DNA of 64,000 bases from Rhodocytophaga rosea (GTDB lineage Bacteria > Bacteroidota > Bacteroidia > Cytophagales > 172606-1). Of this stretch, positions 55,122 to 64,000 are shown piece after piece. The stretch's first letter is position 1; every line of letters starts with the position of its first letter. Location of the stretch: contig NZ_CP048222.1 of NCBI RefSeq assembly GCF_010119975.1, forward strand, positions 3,986,501 to 4,050,500, in the 5' to 3' direction. The position numbers and the translations under genes are program-made. The notes under the pieces were generated by a model. It worked only from the letters and a program-made list of their open reading frames with translations, searched no databases and had not been told where the DNA came from.

Positions 55122-57101
55122 TTAAAATGCAAGTAATTTTTTAATTTTTTCTTCCATTCTATACTTAGGTAAGAAATTTTGCTCTAACGATGGCGAAAAA
55201 GGAACGGCTGTATCAAGGCTACCTTCCCGCATAACTGGAGCATCTAAATAAGTAAAGCAATATTCTGAAATCCAAGCTGCTATTTCTGCCCCAATTCCGC
55301 CTGTGATACAATCTTCATGTGCCACCAAAACCTTACCAGTTTTTTTTACACTTGCTTCTACTGTTTCTTTATCCCAGGGTAACAACGTGCGTAAATCTAT
55401 AATTTCTGCTTTTATTTCTGGGATAGCCCTTACTGCTTGCTGCGCCCAGTATACGCCCATACCATATGTAACTATTGTTACATCTTCACCTTCAGAAACA
55501 ATCATTGCTTTTCCGATAGGTACGGTATAATAAGTATCAGGAATAATAGCAGAAACAGAACGGTACAAGGATTTATGTTCAAAATATAGTACTGGATTAG
55601 GATCTTCTATCGCAGCATTTAATAAACCTTTGGCATCATATGGCGTTGCCGGATACACAATTTTAAGTCCGGGTGTATGAAAGAACCAGGCCTCATTGGA
55701 TTGGGAATGAAATGGTCCGGCGGCAGTTCCAGCCCCTGTAGGCATCCGGATGACTACATCGGCATTCTGGCCCCAGCGGTAATGGCTTTTAGCTATGTTA
55801 TTTATAACCTGGTTAAATCCACAGGAGACAAAATCAGCAAACTGCATTTCCACCATTGCCTTATAGCCTTTTACTGAGAGCCCCAGCCCAGCTCCAATAA
55901 TAGCTGATTCGCACAAAGGTGTATTACGTACTCTTTCTTTACCAAATTGCTGTACAAATCCTTCTGTAATTTTAAAAACACCTCCATATTCGGCAATATC
56001 TTGTCCCATCAAAATGAGTTGGGGATATATGAGCATACTCTGGCGAAGGGCATCAGAAATGGCATCAATATATCTTTTCTCAGAAACATCGGTATTGTCA
56101 GGCTTTCGTTCGGGCTGTATAAAAGGTTTGTACATATCCTGAAGCTCAGTTTTGGTATCTGCCACTGGCTCAGGCGCAGCGAAAGCTTTTTCAAGTGCTT
56201 GATTTATTTCCTCCTTGATTCCGGAACGTATTTCTTTGATCAGATCTTTATTTAAAACAGATTCCTCTAACAGAAATTGCTCATAATTAGTAACCGGATC
56301 GAGTTGCGCCCATTTTTCCAGCAGTTCCTGAGGAACATATTTCACACCAGATGTTTCTTCATGACCTCTCATTCGGAAGGTTAAAGCTTCAATAAGTACC
56401 GGGTGAGGATTTTCACGCATTTCTTCGCTTATCCGAAGAACAGTGTCGTAAACTTCCAGAATATTATTGCCATCTACCTGAATAGCTTTCATGCCATATC
56501 CTGCGCCCCGGCTTACCAGATACTCGCATTTGTATTGTTCCTGGTTGGGGGTAGAAAGTCCATAGCCATTGTTTTCAATCAGGAAAATAACAGGCAGATT
56601 CCAGACAGCGGCTATATTCAGGGCTTCATGAAAATCTCCTTCACTGGTGCCTCCATCGCCACTATAGGCTAAGGTTATCTTCTTCCGTTTCGCCAGTAAA
56701 TCTCCTAGCGCAATGCCATCGGCTACCGGAAGCTGGGCATTGAGGTGTGAAATCATCCCTACAATATGATGGGCATTGGTGCCGAAGTGAAAAGAACGGT
56801 CACGGCCTTTGGTAAAGCCGGTGGCCTTTCCCTGAAACTGGGCAAACAACTGGTCAAGCGGACAATTGCGTACGGTAAATACACCCAGGTTCCGGTGAAG
56901 CGGTAAAATGTATTCATCTTCCTGTAAGGCCATGGTAGAACCTACAGCAATGGCTTCCTGTCCTATACCCGAAAACCATTTACTGATGCGGTTCTGCCGC
57001 AAAAGTATCAGCATCTTTTCTTCAATGAGCCGGGGCTTGAGAATAGCTTTATATAAATCCAGTAAGGTATCGCTGGTGTAGTGTTTTCTGTCGAATTTCA
57101 C
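55122..57101 (-). CDS. Branched-chain-type 2-oxoacid dehydrogenase E1, alpha-beta fusion
   Basis: A 659-residue thiamine-diphosphate enzyme with both E1 subunits in one chain. The alpha part (1 to about 325) has RISKWFSGIGQEAIAVGSTM, the ThDP-binding motif AYSGDGGTSEGDFHEALNIA, and MRGHEETSGVKYVP. The beta part (about 340-659) has LILMGQDIAEYGG, NTPLCESAIIGAGLGLSVKG, and EDCITGGIGAEIA. It decarboxylates a 2-oxoacid, probably branched-chain, and transfers the acyl group to a separate E2 protein, which is not in this window. Such fusions are common in Bacteroidota. Confidence 0.93.
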   Translation of the reverse strand: MKFDRKHYTSDTLLDLYKAILKPRLIEEKMLILLRQNRISKWFSGIGQEAIAVGSTMALQEDEYILPLHRNLGVFTVRNCPLDQLFAQFQGKATGFTKGRDRSFHFGTNAHHIVGMISHLNAQLPVADGIALGDLLAKRKKITLAYSGDGGTSEGDFHEALNIAAVWNLPVIFLIENNGYGLSTPNQEQYKCEYLVSRGAGYGMKAIQVDGNNILEVYDTVLRISEEMRENPHPVLIEALTFRMRGHEETSGVKYVPQELLEKWAQLDPVTNYEQFLLEESVLNKDLIKEIRSGIKEEINQALEKAFAAPEPVADTKTELQDMYKPFIQPERKPDNTDVSEKRYIDAISDALRQSMLIYPQLILMGQDIAEYGGVFKITEGFVQQFGKERVRNTPLCESAIIGAGLGLSVKGYKAMVEMQFADFVSCGFNQVINNIAKSHYRWGQNADVVIRMPTGAGTAAGPFHSQSNEAWFFHTPGLKIVYPATPYDAKGLLNAAIEDPNPVLYFEHKSLYRSVSAIIPDTYYTVPIGKAMIVSEGEDVTIVTYGMGVYWAQQAVRAIPEIKAEIIDLRTLLPWDKETVEASVKKTGKVLVAHEDCITGGIGAEIAAWISEYCFTYLDAPVMREGSLDTAVPFSPSLEQNFLPKYRMEEKIKKLLAF

Positions 57102-57305
57102 AAAATATAGAGTTTGATTGCTCCTGTCAAAGTTACTATGGATTTTGACATCTCAAACTTGCCTAAACAAGAGGTGATGTAGTATCTTAGCTCAGATTCT
57201 AAAGACGCATGAAAAGCAGTAAGGCTTGCGTGTGGAGGAAGCTAGAAGTGTTTGAAATCTATTTTTATTAAAACAGGCAGAGGCTCATATTTATCATTCA
57301 TAAAA

Positions 57306-57355
57306 ATAGCCAGGCAAAATTGATTGAGTGAAACCAAATCAATTTACCTGGCTAT
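57306..57355 (-). terminator. Terminator-like hairpin after the small membrane protein gene
   Basis: ATAGCCAGGC (57306-57315) and its AT-rich extension pair with 57337-57355, with one mismatch and one bulged A, around a loop of about 11 nt. On the minus strand it is followed by TTTTA. It lies 66 bp downstream of the small minus-strand gene. Confidence 0.6.
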
Positions 57356-57420
57356 ATGCTAAGCCAATGCGATACGTAAGTTTACAAAAATATCTTTTCT
57401 ATAAACTACCTAATAATATA

Positions 57421-57573
57421 TTAAGCCGGAGTACGCGGCGGATTTTCATTTTCAGGAAACTTTTGGGTTTTTTCTGTAGTAATTATGGCTTCCTTCTGAT
57501 TTCCCGCCATAAAATAAATAAACACATTCAAAAAAATAAGTGTCAGTACTACCCAAAAAACAATTAAAGCCAT
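57421..57573 (-). CDS. Small single-pass membrane protein (50 residues)
   Basis: The minus strand encodes MALIVFWVVLTLIFLNVFIY, then FMAGNQKEAIITTEKTQ and a Pro/Asn-rich acidic end finishing PPRTPA. One transmembrane helix (residues 3-22) is clear; the tail is probably cytosolic and disordered. The ATG is at 57571-57573 and TAA at 57421-57423. A hairpin terminator downstream supports a real gene. The function is unknown. The opposite-strand reading frame over this stretch has no protein-like features. Confidence 0.55.
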   Translation of the reverse strand: MALIVFWVVLTLIFLNVFIYFMAGNQKEAIITTEKTQKFPENENPPRTPA

Positions 57574-57939
57574 AGATCTAAAATTTATGTTAAAAAATAG
57601 TATTCTTTACGAGAAGTTAAATTGATTGGTTAAACGCTAGTGAAAACCTGTTGTCCTGCTAAAAAGAAGATATTTTCTGATATTTCTTTTCTCTAGTAGA
57701 CTAATTACAAGCTTTTTACAAGAATTATATATGCTGTTATCACCAATTTAGGTTTCAAATATACTATTAGATATTTCCCGTACAAAAATTTGTATAGGAA
57801 AGACTTTAAATACTTATCTATAGAGAGTAATTTCTGCCGTAAAGAAAGAAATTATTACCATGATCTGTCAATTTAGAGTAACAGCGAACTGTTTTAGAAT
57901 ACATTCATTATCTTTTGTTTGTCTTTACTGGGAAAATCA
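57574..57939. other. 366-bp intergenic region
   Basis: AT-rich non-coding DNA between the small membrane protein gene and the methyltransferase gene, both on the minus strand. No clear hairpin or two-part promoter was found. Confidence 0.4.
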
Positions 57940-58986
57940 TTACTTGATTTTTACTCCTACAACCTGTGCATTTCCAGGAATTGCCAGAAACTTTACAAGT
58001 TTCTTAGGTGAAAAACCTGCTGATTGTTGCCAGCCTGAAATTTCCTTTAACGACCAGGTTCCGGAAGTGCTGGTTAAGGCAAAAAATACATCCAGTACAC
58101 TGGCTACCTGATCGGCAGATTTGGGTGATTCAGGCCGGAGAAATTCCTGAATAATAACATAGCCACCTGGTTTTAAAGCCCTGTAAATCTTTTTGCATAA
58201 GGCCAGATTTTGTTCATGTGTGAAGTGATGAACGAGATTAGCCATAAATACCAGATCATATACTTGTTCTCCCAGATCTTCTTCCAATGCATTACCAGCC
58301 TTATATTGAATATTATTGCCGGAATAGAGCGTAGCTAGAATAGGTCTGGCTTTTTCTACCGCAGGCGGAAGGTCGAGAATGGTAGAGTTGATTTGCGGAT
58401 GACGTTTACAGATTTCGGCAGAATATAATCCATGCGAACCGCCAATATCCAGCATTTGTGTTGCTCCAGCAGGAACCGGCGTTTTTTTTCCTACTTCAGC
58501 AGAGGTTGCTTTGGCTACAGCCAGCATTCCTTTCTGATAGTGATCCCATTGCTGGGCAGTAAATGTTTCGTGATATTGTAATCCTTTTCCGGTTTTAAGA
58601 AAACTGCGCATCTCTGTCATCCAGTCCCACATAATATCAGAGAATATTAGCTGGTCATACAAAGATTGCTTGGCATCTTTGAGCAACCATTTCCGCACCA
58701 CTGGTGTAATTTTAAATTTCCCATCAGTATATGTTAAATATTCGGCTGACGTAAGCGCACCCAGAAAGCTCCGCAAAGCATGACCGTTTAGTTGAGTGGC
58801 CGCAGCAATTTCCTCCAAAGTTTTACTCTTATCCTTTAAAGCTTCAAATACACCCAGATGTACAGCTTCCATAATAATTCTGGCATTGATGAACGAAATA
58901 TTGGTATCGGCTAGTGGGAGGGGGGCAATAAGTGTCCATTTGGCGATGTATTCAAGCAAATTATCGGGTCTGATGTTTAATTTCAT
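57940..58986 (-). CDS. SAM-dependent O-methyltransferase (acetylserotonin/neurosporene type)
   Basis: A 348-residue class I methyltransferase of the type with an N-terminal dimerisation winged helix (MEAVHLGVFEALKDKSKTLE, TQLNGHALRSFLGALTSAEY). The SAM-binding Gly-rich loop is MLDIGGSHGLYSAEICKRHP, with ILDLPPAVEKARPI (acidic ribose contact) and FMANLVHHFTHEQNLALCKK (catalytic-base region) following. The substrate is unknown; relatives methylate small hydroxylated aromatics or carotenoids. It appears monocistronic. Confidence 0.88.
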   Translation of the reverse strand: MKLNIRPDNLLEYIAKWTLIAPLPLADTNISFINARIIMEAVHLGVFEALKDKSKTLEEIAAATQLNGHALRSFLGALTSAEYLTYTDGKFKITPVVRKWLLKDAKQSLYDQLIFSDIMWDWMTEMRSFLKTGKGLQYHETFTAQQWDHYQKGMLAVAKATSAEVGKKTPVPAGATQMLDIGGSHGLYSAEICKRHPQINSTILDLPPAVEKARPILATLYSGNNIQYKAGNALEEDLGEQVYDLVFMANLVHHFTHEQNLALCKKIYRALKPGGYVIIQEFLRPESPKSADQVASVLDVFFALTSTSGTWSLKEISGWQQSAGFSPKKLVKFLAIPGNAQVVGVKIK

Positions 58987-59194
58987 AAAGCTGTATAAGG
59001 CGGTCTGACTTGGAAGGTTGTAATTCCGGATGAATATATAATATTATCTAAGCAAATGTGTTTAATAATTTTTATGTGTATTGAAAAAATCTGTATCTGG
59101 CTTCTGGCGTTATCTCATAAAATCTGCTTGTAATAATCAGAAATAATCTGCTTAACTTACTGAATAACCAATCTTGCATCCAACACAATCAACT

Positions 59195-59569
59195 ATGAAA
59201 TATTGTATTCTGACTATATGTTTTATTTGTTTCATTTCCTTGTTCAGCCAGGCACAGTCTAAGAAGGATGCAACGCCTGCGGCTGATTCCAGAGGTACAG
59301 CTACCTATGATGCTAATGCCGAGAATTCCATCTTTTCAAATTCAAAAAAGAGTGCTGCTAAAAGTAAAACAGCCGGTAAAACGACCGGAGATTTAAAACG
59401 GGAATATTATGCCCGTATGGAAGCCAATGCTAAAAAATATGAGAAGATGGCAAAGGATATGGAGAAACCGCAATATTCAGATCCATCCTATTTCGGGCAT
59501 AAGCATAAACCTAAAAAGAATCCTGTAGGCAAAAAGAAGTTTTGTAAAGAATGCCGGATCAGGCATTAG
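59195..59569 (+). CDS. Small secreted basic protein, unknown function
   Basis: A protein of 124 residues from ATG 59195; an upstream TTG in frame is unlikely. The signal peptide is MKYCILTICFICFISLFSQ, ending AQ. The mature part is Lys-rich and helical in the middle (REYYARMEANAKKYEKMAKD), then SYFGHKHKPKKNPVGKKKF and the end CKECRIRH with a CxxC pair. No named family was recognised. In composition it resembles the basic secreted proteins at 53698-55018. Confidence 0.6.
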   Translation: MKYCILTICFICFISLFSQAQSKKDATPAADSRGTATYDANAENSIFSNSKKSAAKSKTAGKTTGDLKREYYARMEANAKKYEKMAKDMEKPQYSDPSYFGHKHKPKKNPVGKKKFCKECRIRH

Positions 59570-59825
59570 AATATTTTAGCAGAAACATTATTGATCAATC
59601 CAGGTATTTGTAAATTATTTTGTATACCGAACATTGATCTATGCCTATAACCGAGGTAAATTGTTCATATTTTAACTCATCATACAATCGCAGAAATACG
59701 GCTGAAAAAACCGGAAAATATTCAGACAAAGAAAGAGGAAAGCAATCAGGAAAAAATTAATGCCTGTACACCTGTAACCGGCCTATTTAAGCCTAATAAA
59801 AAGCGTAAATGGGTCAGTTTATAGT

Positions 59826-59833
59826 TATATTTG
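59826..59833 (+). promoter_or_regulatory. Candidate -7 promoter element for the FG-GAP lipoprotein gene
   Basis: TATATTTG matches TAnnTTTG exactly, 22 bp before the ATG at 59856. No -33 TTG is seen at the standard distance. The implied leader is only about 15 nt. Confidence 0.4.
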
Positions 59834-59855
59834 TATATTCCACTTTACTTGTTGC

Positions 59856-62800
59856 ATGTATTTCCGTTTATTTAAATTATATCTGCATCTAATTTTTATC
59901 TGTTACTGCTTCTTTTCGGGCTGCACACAGGAAACGGAGCAAAAGCAGGTGCTTTTTGAATTACTTCCTTCATCCTATACAGGCATTCAGTTTAAAAATA
60001 ATATTGTTGAATCTGATTCACTCAGTATTTTAACTTTCGAGTATATCTATAATGGCGGTGGTGTAGCCATTGGCGATATTAATAACGACAATCTGCCAGA
60101 CATTTACTTTACAGGCAATCAGCAATCCGGTAAACTTTATCTGAATAAAGGGGATATGAAGTTTGAAGATATCACCCAGAAAGCTGGCGTACAGACAAAG
60201 TTATGGTCGGAAGGGGTTGCCATGGTAGATATCAACAACGATCATCTGCTGGATATTTACATCAGTACTTCAAGCCGCAACAATGCTTTTCCCGCCCATA
60301 ATTTACTGTTTATTAACAAGGGCAACCTTACTTTTACAGAAGAGTCTGCAGCCTATGGTTTGGCAGATACCGGCTATAATACACAAGCCGCTTTTTTCGA
60401 CTATGACCACGATCATGACCTGGATGTATATCTGCTGAGTAATGCCATTGAAGGATTTAACCGCAACATCACTCGTCCTAAAAAAACCAAAGGCGAAGGA
60501 AAAAGCACGGATAAATTGTATCGCAATAATGGAAATGGCACTTTTACCAACGTATCAGCGGAAGCAGGTATTTTAATTGAAGGCTACGGATTAGGTATCG
60601 CAACCGGCGATCTGAATAAAGATGGATGGACAGATGTATATACGTCCAATGATTTTCTGTCTAATGACCTGATTTGGATCAATAATGGAAAAGGCTCTTT
60701 TACGAATAAGATTTCAACCATGCTCAAACACCAGAGTTATAATGGCATGGGGGTAGATATTGCTGATTTTAATAATGATGCCTTGCCTGACATTATCGGG
60801 CTCGATATGTTACCGGAAACCAATAAGCGGCAAAAACTGATGTTCGGCTCCATGAATTACGACCGTTTCCGGCTGAACCTGGATATGGGCTATGAACCGC
60901 AGTATGTACGCAATACACTCCAGCTCAACAATGGCAACAATACGTTCAGTGAAATTGGACAGCTGGCCGGCGTGCATAATACTGACTGGAGCTGGAATGC
61001 CTTGTTTGCCGATTATGACAATGATGGCTGGAAGGATCTGCTCATTACCAATGGCTATGGCAAAGATATTACAGACCAGGATTATACCGTATACAGCCGG
61101 GCAGTTTCGCAGTTCGGGACAGAACAAAGTATAAAAATGCAGCTGGTGGAAGGTCTGGAACAGATTTCAGAAGTAAAACTGCCCAACTACCTTTATAAGA
61201 ACAACGGAAATCTCACCTTTTCAGATAAGTCAGCAGACTGGGGAATGGTGCATGCCAGTATCTCCAATGGTGCCGCTTATAGTGATCTGGATAATGATGG
61301 AGATCTGGACCTGGTGGTAAATAACCTGAATGAAGAAGCTTTTATATATCGCAACGCAAGTGAAAAGCTGATTAAAAACAATTTCCTCAAAATAAAGCTG
61401 CTTGGTGACTCTTTGAATGCATATGGGATAGGAGCTAAAATCCTGCTCAAACACCAGGGCAAAAAGCAGTACTACGAACATTATCTCAGCCGGGGGTATA
61501 AATCTTCCATGGACCCTATTATCCATTTTGGCATGGGTAATATTCACACCGTTGATTCTATTGAGATTACCTGGCCTGATGGCAAGTATGAACTCATTAC
61601 CAATGTGCCTTGTAACCAGCGTATCACCCTGGAATATAAAAATGCAGGTACTGAGCAGGAAACAATTACTGTTTCAAATACATTATTTCAGGAAGTAAGC
61701 GCTAAAACTGGAATCCAGTACAAACATCAGGAAAAAGATTTTGTGGATTTTAGCCGGCAACCACTTATTCCATTTAAACACTCACAAAATGGCCCTGGAC
61801 TGGCAGTAGCAGATATAGACGGCAATGGATTGGAGGATTTTTATGTGGGAGGTGCTTCCGGACAGCCAGGAACCCTGTTTTATCAGCAACCAGATGGAAA
61901 ATTTAAAAGCCGTATTCTCCAACAACAAACTAAATATGAAGAAGAAATGGGTGTTTTATTTTTTGATGCCGATGGGGATACAGATCAGGATTTATATGTG
62001 GTGAGTGGCGGCAGCGAATTTCCGCAACAATCCAGATATTACCAGGACCAGTTATATATTAATGATGGAAAAGGCAATTTCAGTAAAGATTCACTCGCCC
62101 TGCCCGATAATACTACGAGTGGTTCCTGTGTAATTGCCGCTGATTACGATAAAGATGGTGATCTGGATTTATTTGTGGGAGGAAGAGTATCTCCAGCAAG
62201 GTATCCACTGGTACCCAGAAGTTATGTGCTTGAAAATAACCAGGGAAAGTTTACAGATGTAACGGATAAAATATGCAGCCAGCTCAAAGAGGTGGGTATG
62301 GTCACCTCAGCTTTGTGGACAGATTTTGATAACGATTCGCAGATAGATCTGGTCATAGCAGGTGAATGGATGCCTGTTTCTTTCTTTAAAAATGTACAAG
62401 GAAAACTCGTTCTCTGGAATGCGGATGAAGGGAAAGTAAGTCCACAGTCGACAGTCGATAGTCCACAGAAAAATTCTTCCAGTGAAAATAAATCACTCAA
62501 TCACCCAATCACTCATTCACTCAGTGCTTCCTCCGGATGGTGGAACAGCATAGCGGCAGGTGATTTTGACAATGATGGAGATACAGATTATGTACTAGGC
62601 AATCTGGGCTTGAATTCAAAGTTCAAAGCAACCATGCAAGAGCCTGTTTCGATGTATGCAAAAGATTTCGACAGCAATGGCAGCCTTGATCCGGTATTGA
62701 GTTACTACATTCAGGGCAAAAATTATCCGGCTCACCCGCGCGACGACATGATCGACCAGATCATCCCCATGCGAGGCCGTTTTCCCAGGTATGCCGATTA

Positions 62801-63470
62801 TGCCAGTGCGACCATCGATCAGGTATTTACTTCCGAAGAATTGCAGGGTACCTACGTATTAAAAGCGTACCAGTTACAGAGTAGTTATGCTGAAAACCTG
62901 GGCAATGGTAAATTTCGGTTAAAGCCTTTACCAATGGAAGCACAGTTTGCACCTGTTTTTGGCATACTTCCGGGAGATTTTAATGGAGATGGTAACCTGG
63001 ACTTACTGCTTTCAGGTAATTCCTATGCTTCAGAAATATTAACCGGCTGGTATGATGCCTCTATTGGCTTGTATATGGAAGGCGATGGCAAAGGCAATTT
63101 TAAGCCAGTGCATGTAAATAAAAGTGGCTTTATGATAGAGAAAGATGCAAAAGCATTGGTACAACTATATACTTCCAAAAACCAGCCTTTACTTATTGCC
63201 AGCAACAATAATGATAGCTTACGGGTGTTTTCAATGAGTGAAGTTTCGCTTAAACAAATAATTCCAGTAAAATCAAATGAAATATATGCTGACCTTTTGC
63301 TGCAAAATGGGAAAAAGCAACGGCAGGAATTGTATTATGGAGCAGGCTATCTAGCTCAATCATCCAGGCAATTATGGGTTTCCAAGCATGTAAAACAGGT
63401 AAAAATTGTGAATATCAGCGGAGAAAGCCGTATCTTAATCCCTTTCCAGGAAAACCTGGCTAATAGGTAG
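59856..63470 (+). CDS. FG-GAP/VCBS-repeat lipoprotein with ASPIC/UnbV domain (CRTAC1-like)
   Basis: A 1204-residue lipoprotein, signal ending CYCFFSGC. Many FG-GAP/VCBS repeats with Ca-binding DxDxDxxxD loops are present (AIGDINNDNLPDIYF, DYDHDHDLDVYLL, ADYDNDGWKDLLI, DLDNDGDLDLVVN, DYDKDGDLDLFVG). They form two beta-propeller blocks around an ASPIC/UnbV domain at about residues 525-605 (GAKILLKHQGKKQYYEHYLS). This large form is common in Cytophagales, often near SusC/SusD genes; its role is unproven. A 30-residue insert at about 862-891 comes from repeat-like DNA. Confidence 0.9.
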   Translation: MYFRLFKLYLHLIFICYCFFSGCTQETEQKQVLFELLPSSYTGIQFKNNIVESDSLSILTFEYIYNGGGVAIGDINNDNLPDIYFTGNQQSGKLYLNKGDMKFEDITQKAGVQTKLWSEGVAMVDINNDHLLDIYISTSSRNNAFPAHNLLFINKGNLTFTEESAAYGLADTGYNTQAAFFDYDHDHDLDVYLLSNAIEGFNRNITRPKKTKGEGKSTDKLYRNNGNGTFTNVSAEAGILIEGYGLGIATGDLNKDGWTDVYTSNDFLSNDLIWINNGKGSFTNKISTMLKHQSYNGMGVDIADFNNDALPDIIGLDMLPETNKRQKLMFGSMNYDRFRLNLDMGYEPQYVRNTLQLNNGNNTFSEIGQLAGVHNTDWSWNALFADYDNDGWKDLLITNGYGKDITDQDYTVYSRAVSQFGTEQSIKMQLVEGLEQISEVKLPNYLYKNNGNLTFSDKSADWGMVHASISNGAAYSDLDNDGDLDLVVNNLNEEAFIYRNASEKLIKNNFLKIKLLGDSLNAYGIGAKILLKHQGKKQYYEHYLSRGYKSSMDPIIHFGMGNIHTVDSIEITWPDGKYELITNVPCNQRITLEYKNAGTEQETITVSNTLFQEVSAKTGIQYKHQEKDFVDFSRQPLIPFKHSQNGPGLAVADIDGNGLEDFYVGGASGQPGTLFYQQPDGKFKSRILQQQTKYEEEMGVLFFDADGDTDQDLYVVSGGSEFPQQSRYYQDQLYINDGKGNFSKDSLALPDNTTSGSCVIAADYDKDGDLDLFVGGRVSPARYPLVPRSYVLENNQGKFTDVTDKICSQLKEVGMVTSALWTDFDNDSQIDLVIAGEWMPVSFFKNVQGKLVLWNADEGKVSPQSTVDSPQKNSSSENKSLNHPITHSLSASSGWWNSIAAGDFDNDGDTDYVLGNLGLNSKFKATMQEPVSMYAKDFDSNGSLDPVLSYYIQGKNYPAHPRDDMIDQIIPMRGRFPRYADYASATIDQVFTSEELQGTYVLKAYQLQSSYAENLGNGKFRLKPLPMEAQFAPVFGILPGDFNGDGNLDLLLSGNSYASEILTGWYDASIGLYMEGDGKGNFKPVHVNKSGFMIEKDAKALVQLYTSKNQPLLIASNNNDSLRVFSMSEVSLKQIIPVKSNEIYADLLLQNGKKQRQELYYGAGYLAQSSRQLWVSKHVKQVKIVNISGESRILIPFQENLANR
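62439..62528 (+). repeat. In-frame minisatellite-like insert in the FG-GAP gene
   Basis: A stretch with CAGTCGACAGTCGATAGTC-type tandem units, flanked by two GTCCACAG copies, then repeats of TCACTCAATCACCCAATC and CTCATTCACTCA. It is translated as PQSTVDSPQKN and SLNHPITHSL, unlike the FG-GAP pattern on either side. The sequence resembles short tandem repeats usually found between genes. Confidence 0.65.
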
Positions 63471-63590
63471 ATATTTCTTTGGGAGATGATGAAAAAAACC
63501 AGGCATTTGCAAAAAATATTAATACCTGTTGTCTAGATGATTATAAGGCTACTCACTACTTAATACTCTCTACTCTTAATTTATCAGAAT

Positions 63591-64000
63591 TTGCGGATCA
63601 ATAAGTTAAGTATCGCTACCAAAGTAACGCTGGTGTTCTCAGTACTTGTACTGACGGCTACTGCCGTGGCAGGGTATTTAGTGTATTCCGGCAATAGCCA
63701 CCTGGTGATTGAATCGTCCAAAGAAAGGCTGCACTACAACTCGCAGGTTATTTCCATCCAGTTCTCTGCATCTGTAAAAGGCTTCAACGACGATATTCGT
63801 TTTCTATCCAAAAATCCGGTTTTTGAAGGTTTCATCCGGTCGGTAGAACACCATGGAAAAGATCCGGTTACGGGCCTTTCGCAAAAAGAATGGGAAGCGC
63901 AGGTAGCTCAGGTATTTCAATCTTTACTGGAAAGCCGTCCGTCTTATTTTCAGGCCGCTTTTATCGGCATGCCCGACAAAGGCCGCGAAATGATCCGTAC
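63591..64000 (+). CDS. Membrane sensor protein, N-terminal part (runs off the window)
   Basis: An open frame from TTG 63591 to the edge encodes at least 136 residues. A short basic N-terminus and a transmembrane helix (KVTLVFSVLVLTATAVAGYL) are followed by an extracytoplasmic helical region (RLHYNSQVISIQFSASVKGF, DDIRFLSKNPVFEGFIRSVE). This is typical of the start of a Cache-type sensor domain in histidine kinases or cyclases. The output domain lies outside the window, so the class is open. The TTG start is the only candidate seen close to the membrane segment. Confidence 0.7.
   Translation, partial: MRINKLSIATKVTLVFSVLVLTATAVAGYLVYSGNSHLVIESSKERLHYNSQVISIQFSASVKGFNDDIRFLSKNPVFEGFIRSVEHHGKDPVTGLSQKEWEAQVAQVFQSLLESRPSYFQAAFIGMPDKGREMIR

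Noticed and set aside
57328-57567. 79-codon + strand frame
   Set aside because: It overlaps the terminator hairpin and the small minus-strand membrane protein, which is far more protein-like. The + product has no recognisable features.
62439-62528. CRISPR-like short repeats
   Set aside because: Units are degenerate, very short, lack regular spacers and lie inside a coding frame.

Overview
The window looks like chromosomal DNA from a gliding-type Bacteroidota, most likely order Cytophagales. The support is a PorV/PorU-type type IX secretion pair, two TonB-dependent receptors with carboxypeptidase-regulatory N-domains, DUF4270, a YtxJ bacillithiol protein, a bacterial GGGP synthase, an E1 alpha/beta fusion dehydrogenase, and promoter motifs of the Bacteroidota type (TTG, about 19 nt, TAnnTTTG). 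Genus cannot be decided by eye. No rRNA, tRNA or CRISPR array was seen.

Layout. 0-1.7 kb: a partial, frameshifted TonB-dependent receptor. 1.9-7.0 kb: an AT-rich accessory run of small unrelated genes (lipoproteins, DUF1801, winged helix, DUF2200, DinB/DUF1572), interrupted by a complete IS5-family element with a 3-bp target duplication. 7.4-13.5 kb: a PorV-like barrel and a 1669-residue PorU-like C25 protease. 13.6-14.8 kb: an IS630-family element with a probable programmed -1 frameshift site and a second, probably damaging, frameshift. 14.9-26.8 kb: an Oar-like receptor, selD plus an esterase, DUF481, glmS, DUF4270, a GT5-like protein and panC.

27.2-43.2 kb: a chemosensory island of 13 genes on the + strand. 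In order these are a multi-PAS sensor, a coiled-coil protein with a CheZ-like motif, STAS, CheY, CheA, CheW, MCP1, an OprB-type porin, MCP2, CheR, a histidine-kinase-like protein lacking the phospho-acceptor His, CheD and CheB. No flagellar genes are present, so the output is unknown; surface motility or another behaviour is possible. The two MCPs share 641 bp of perfectly identical DNA in their signalling domains and diverge on both sides. From memory, panC and panD are often neighbours in this group. Here they sit on either side of the island, which suggests it was inserted between them.

43.3-53.7 kb: housekeeping genes (panD, YbhN-like, rfaE2, YugP-like peptidase, acyl-CoA dehydrogenase, AraC regulator, GGGP synthase, two small envelope proteins, DksA-like, scpB, an RluB-type pseudouridine synthase, ytxJ). 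53.7-64 kb: small secreted basic proteins of unknown function, the E1 fusion dehydrogenase, a 50-residue membrane protein, an O-methyltransferase, a large FG-GAP/ASPIC lipoprotein and the start of a membrane sensor.

Three reading-frame breaks (about 1585, 13833 and 51631) fall in short homopolymers and may be assembly errors rather than biology.
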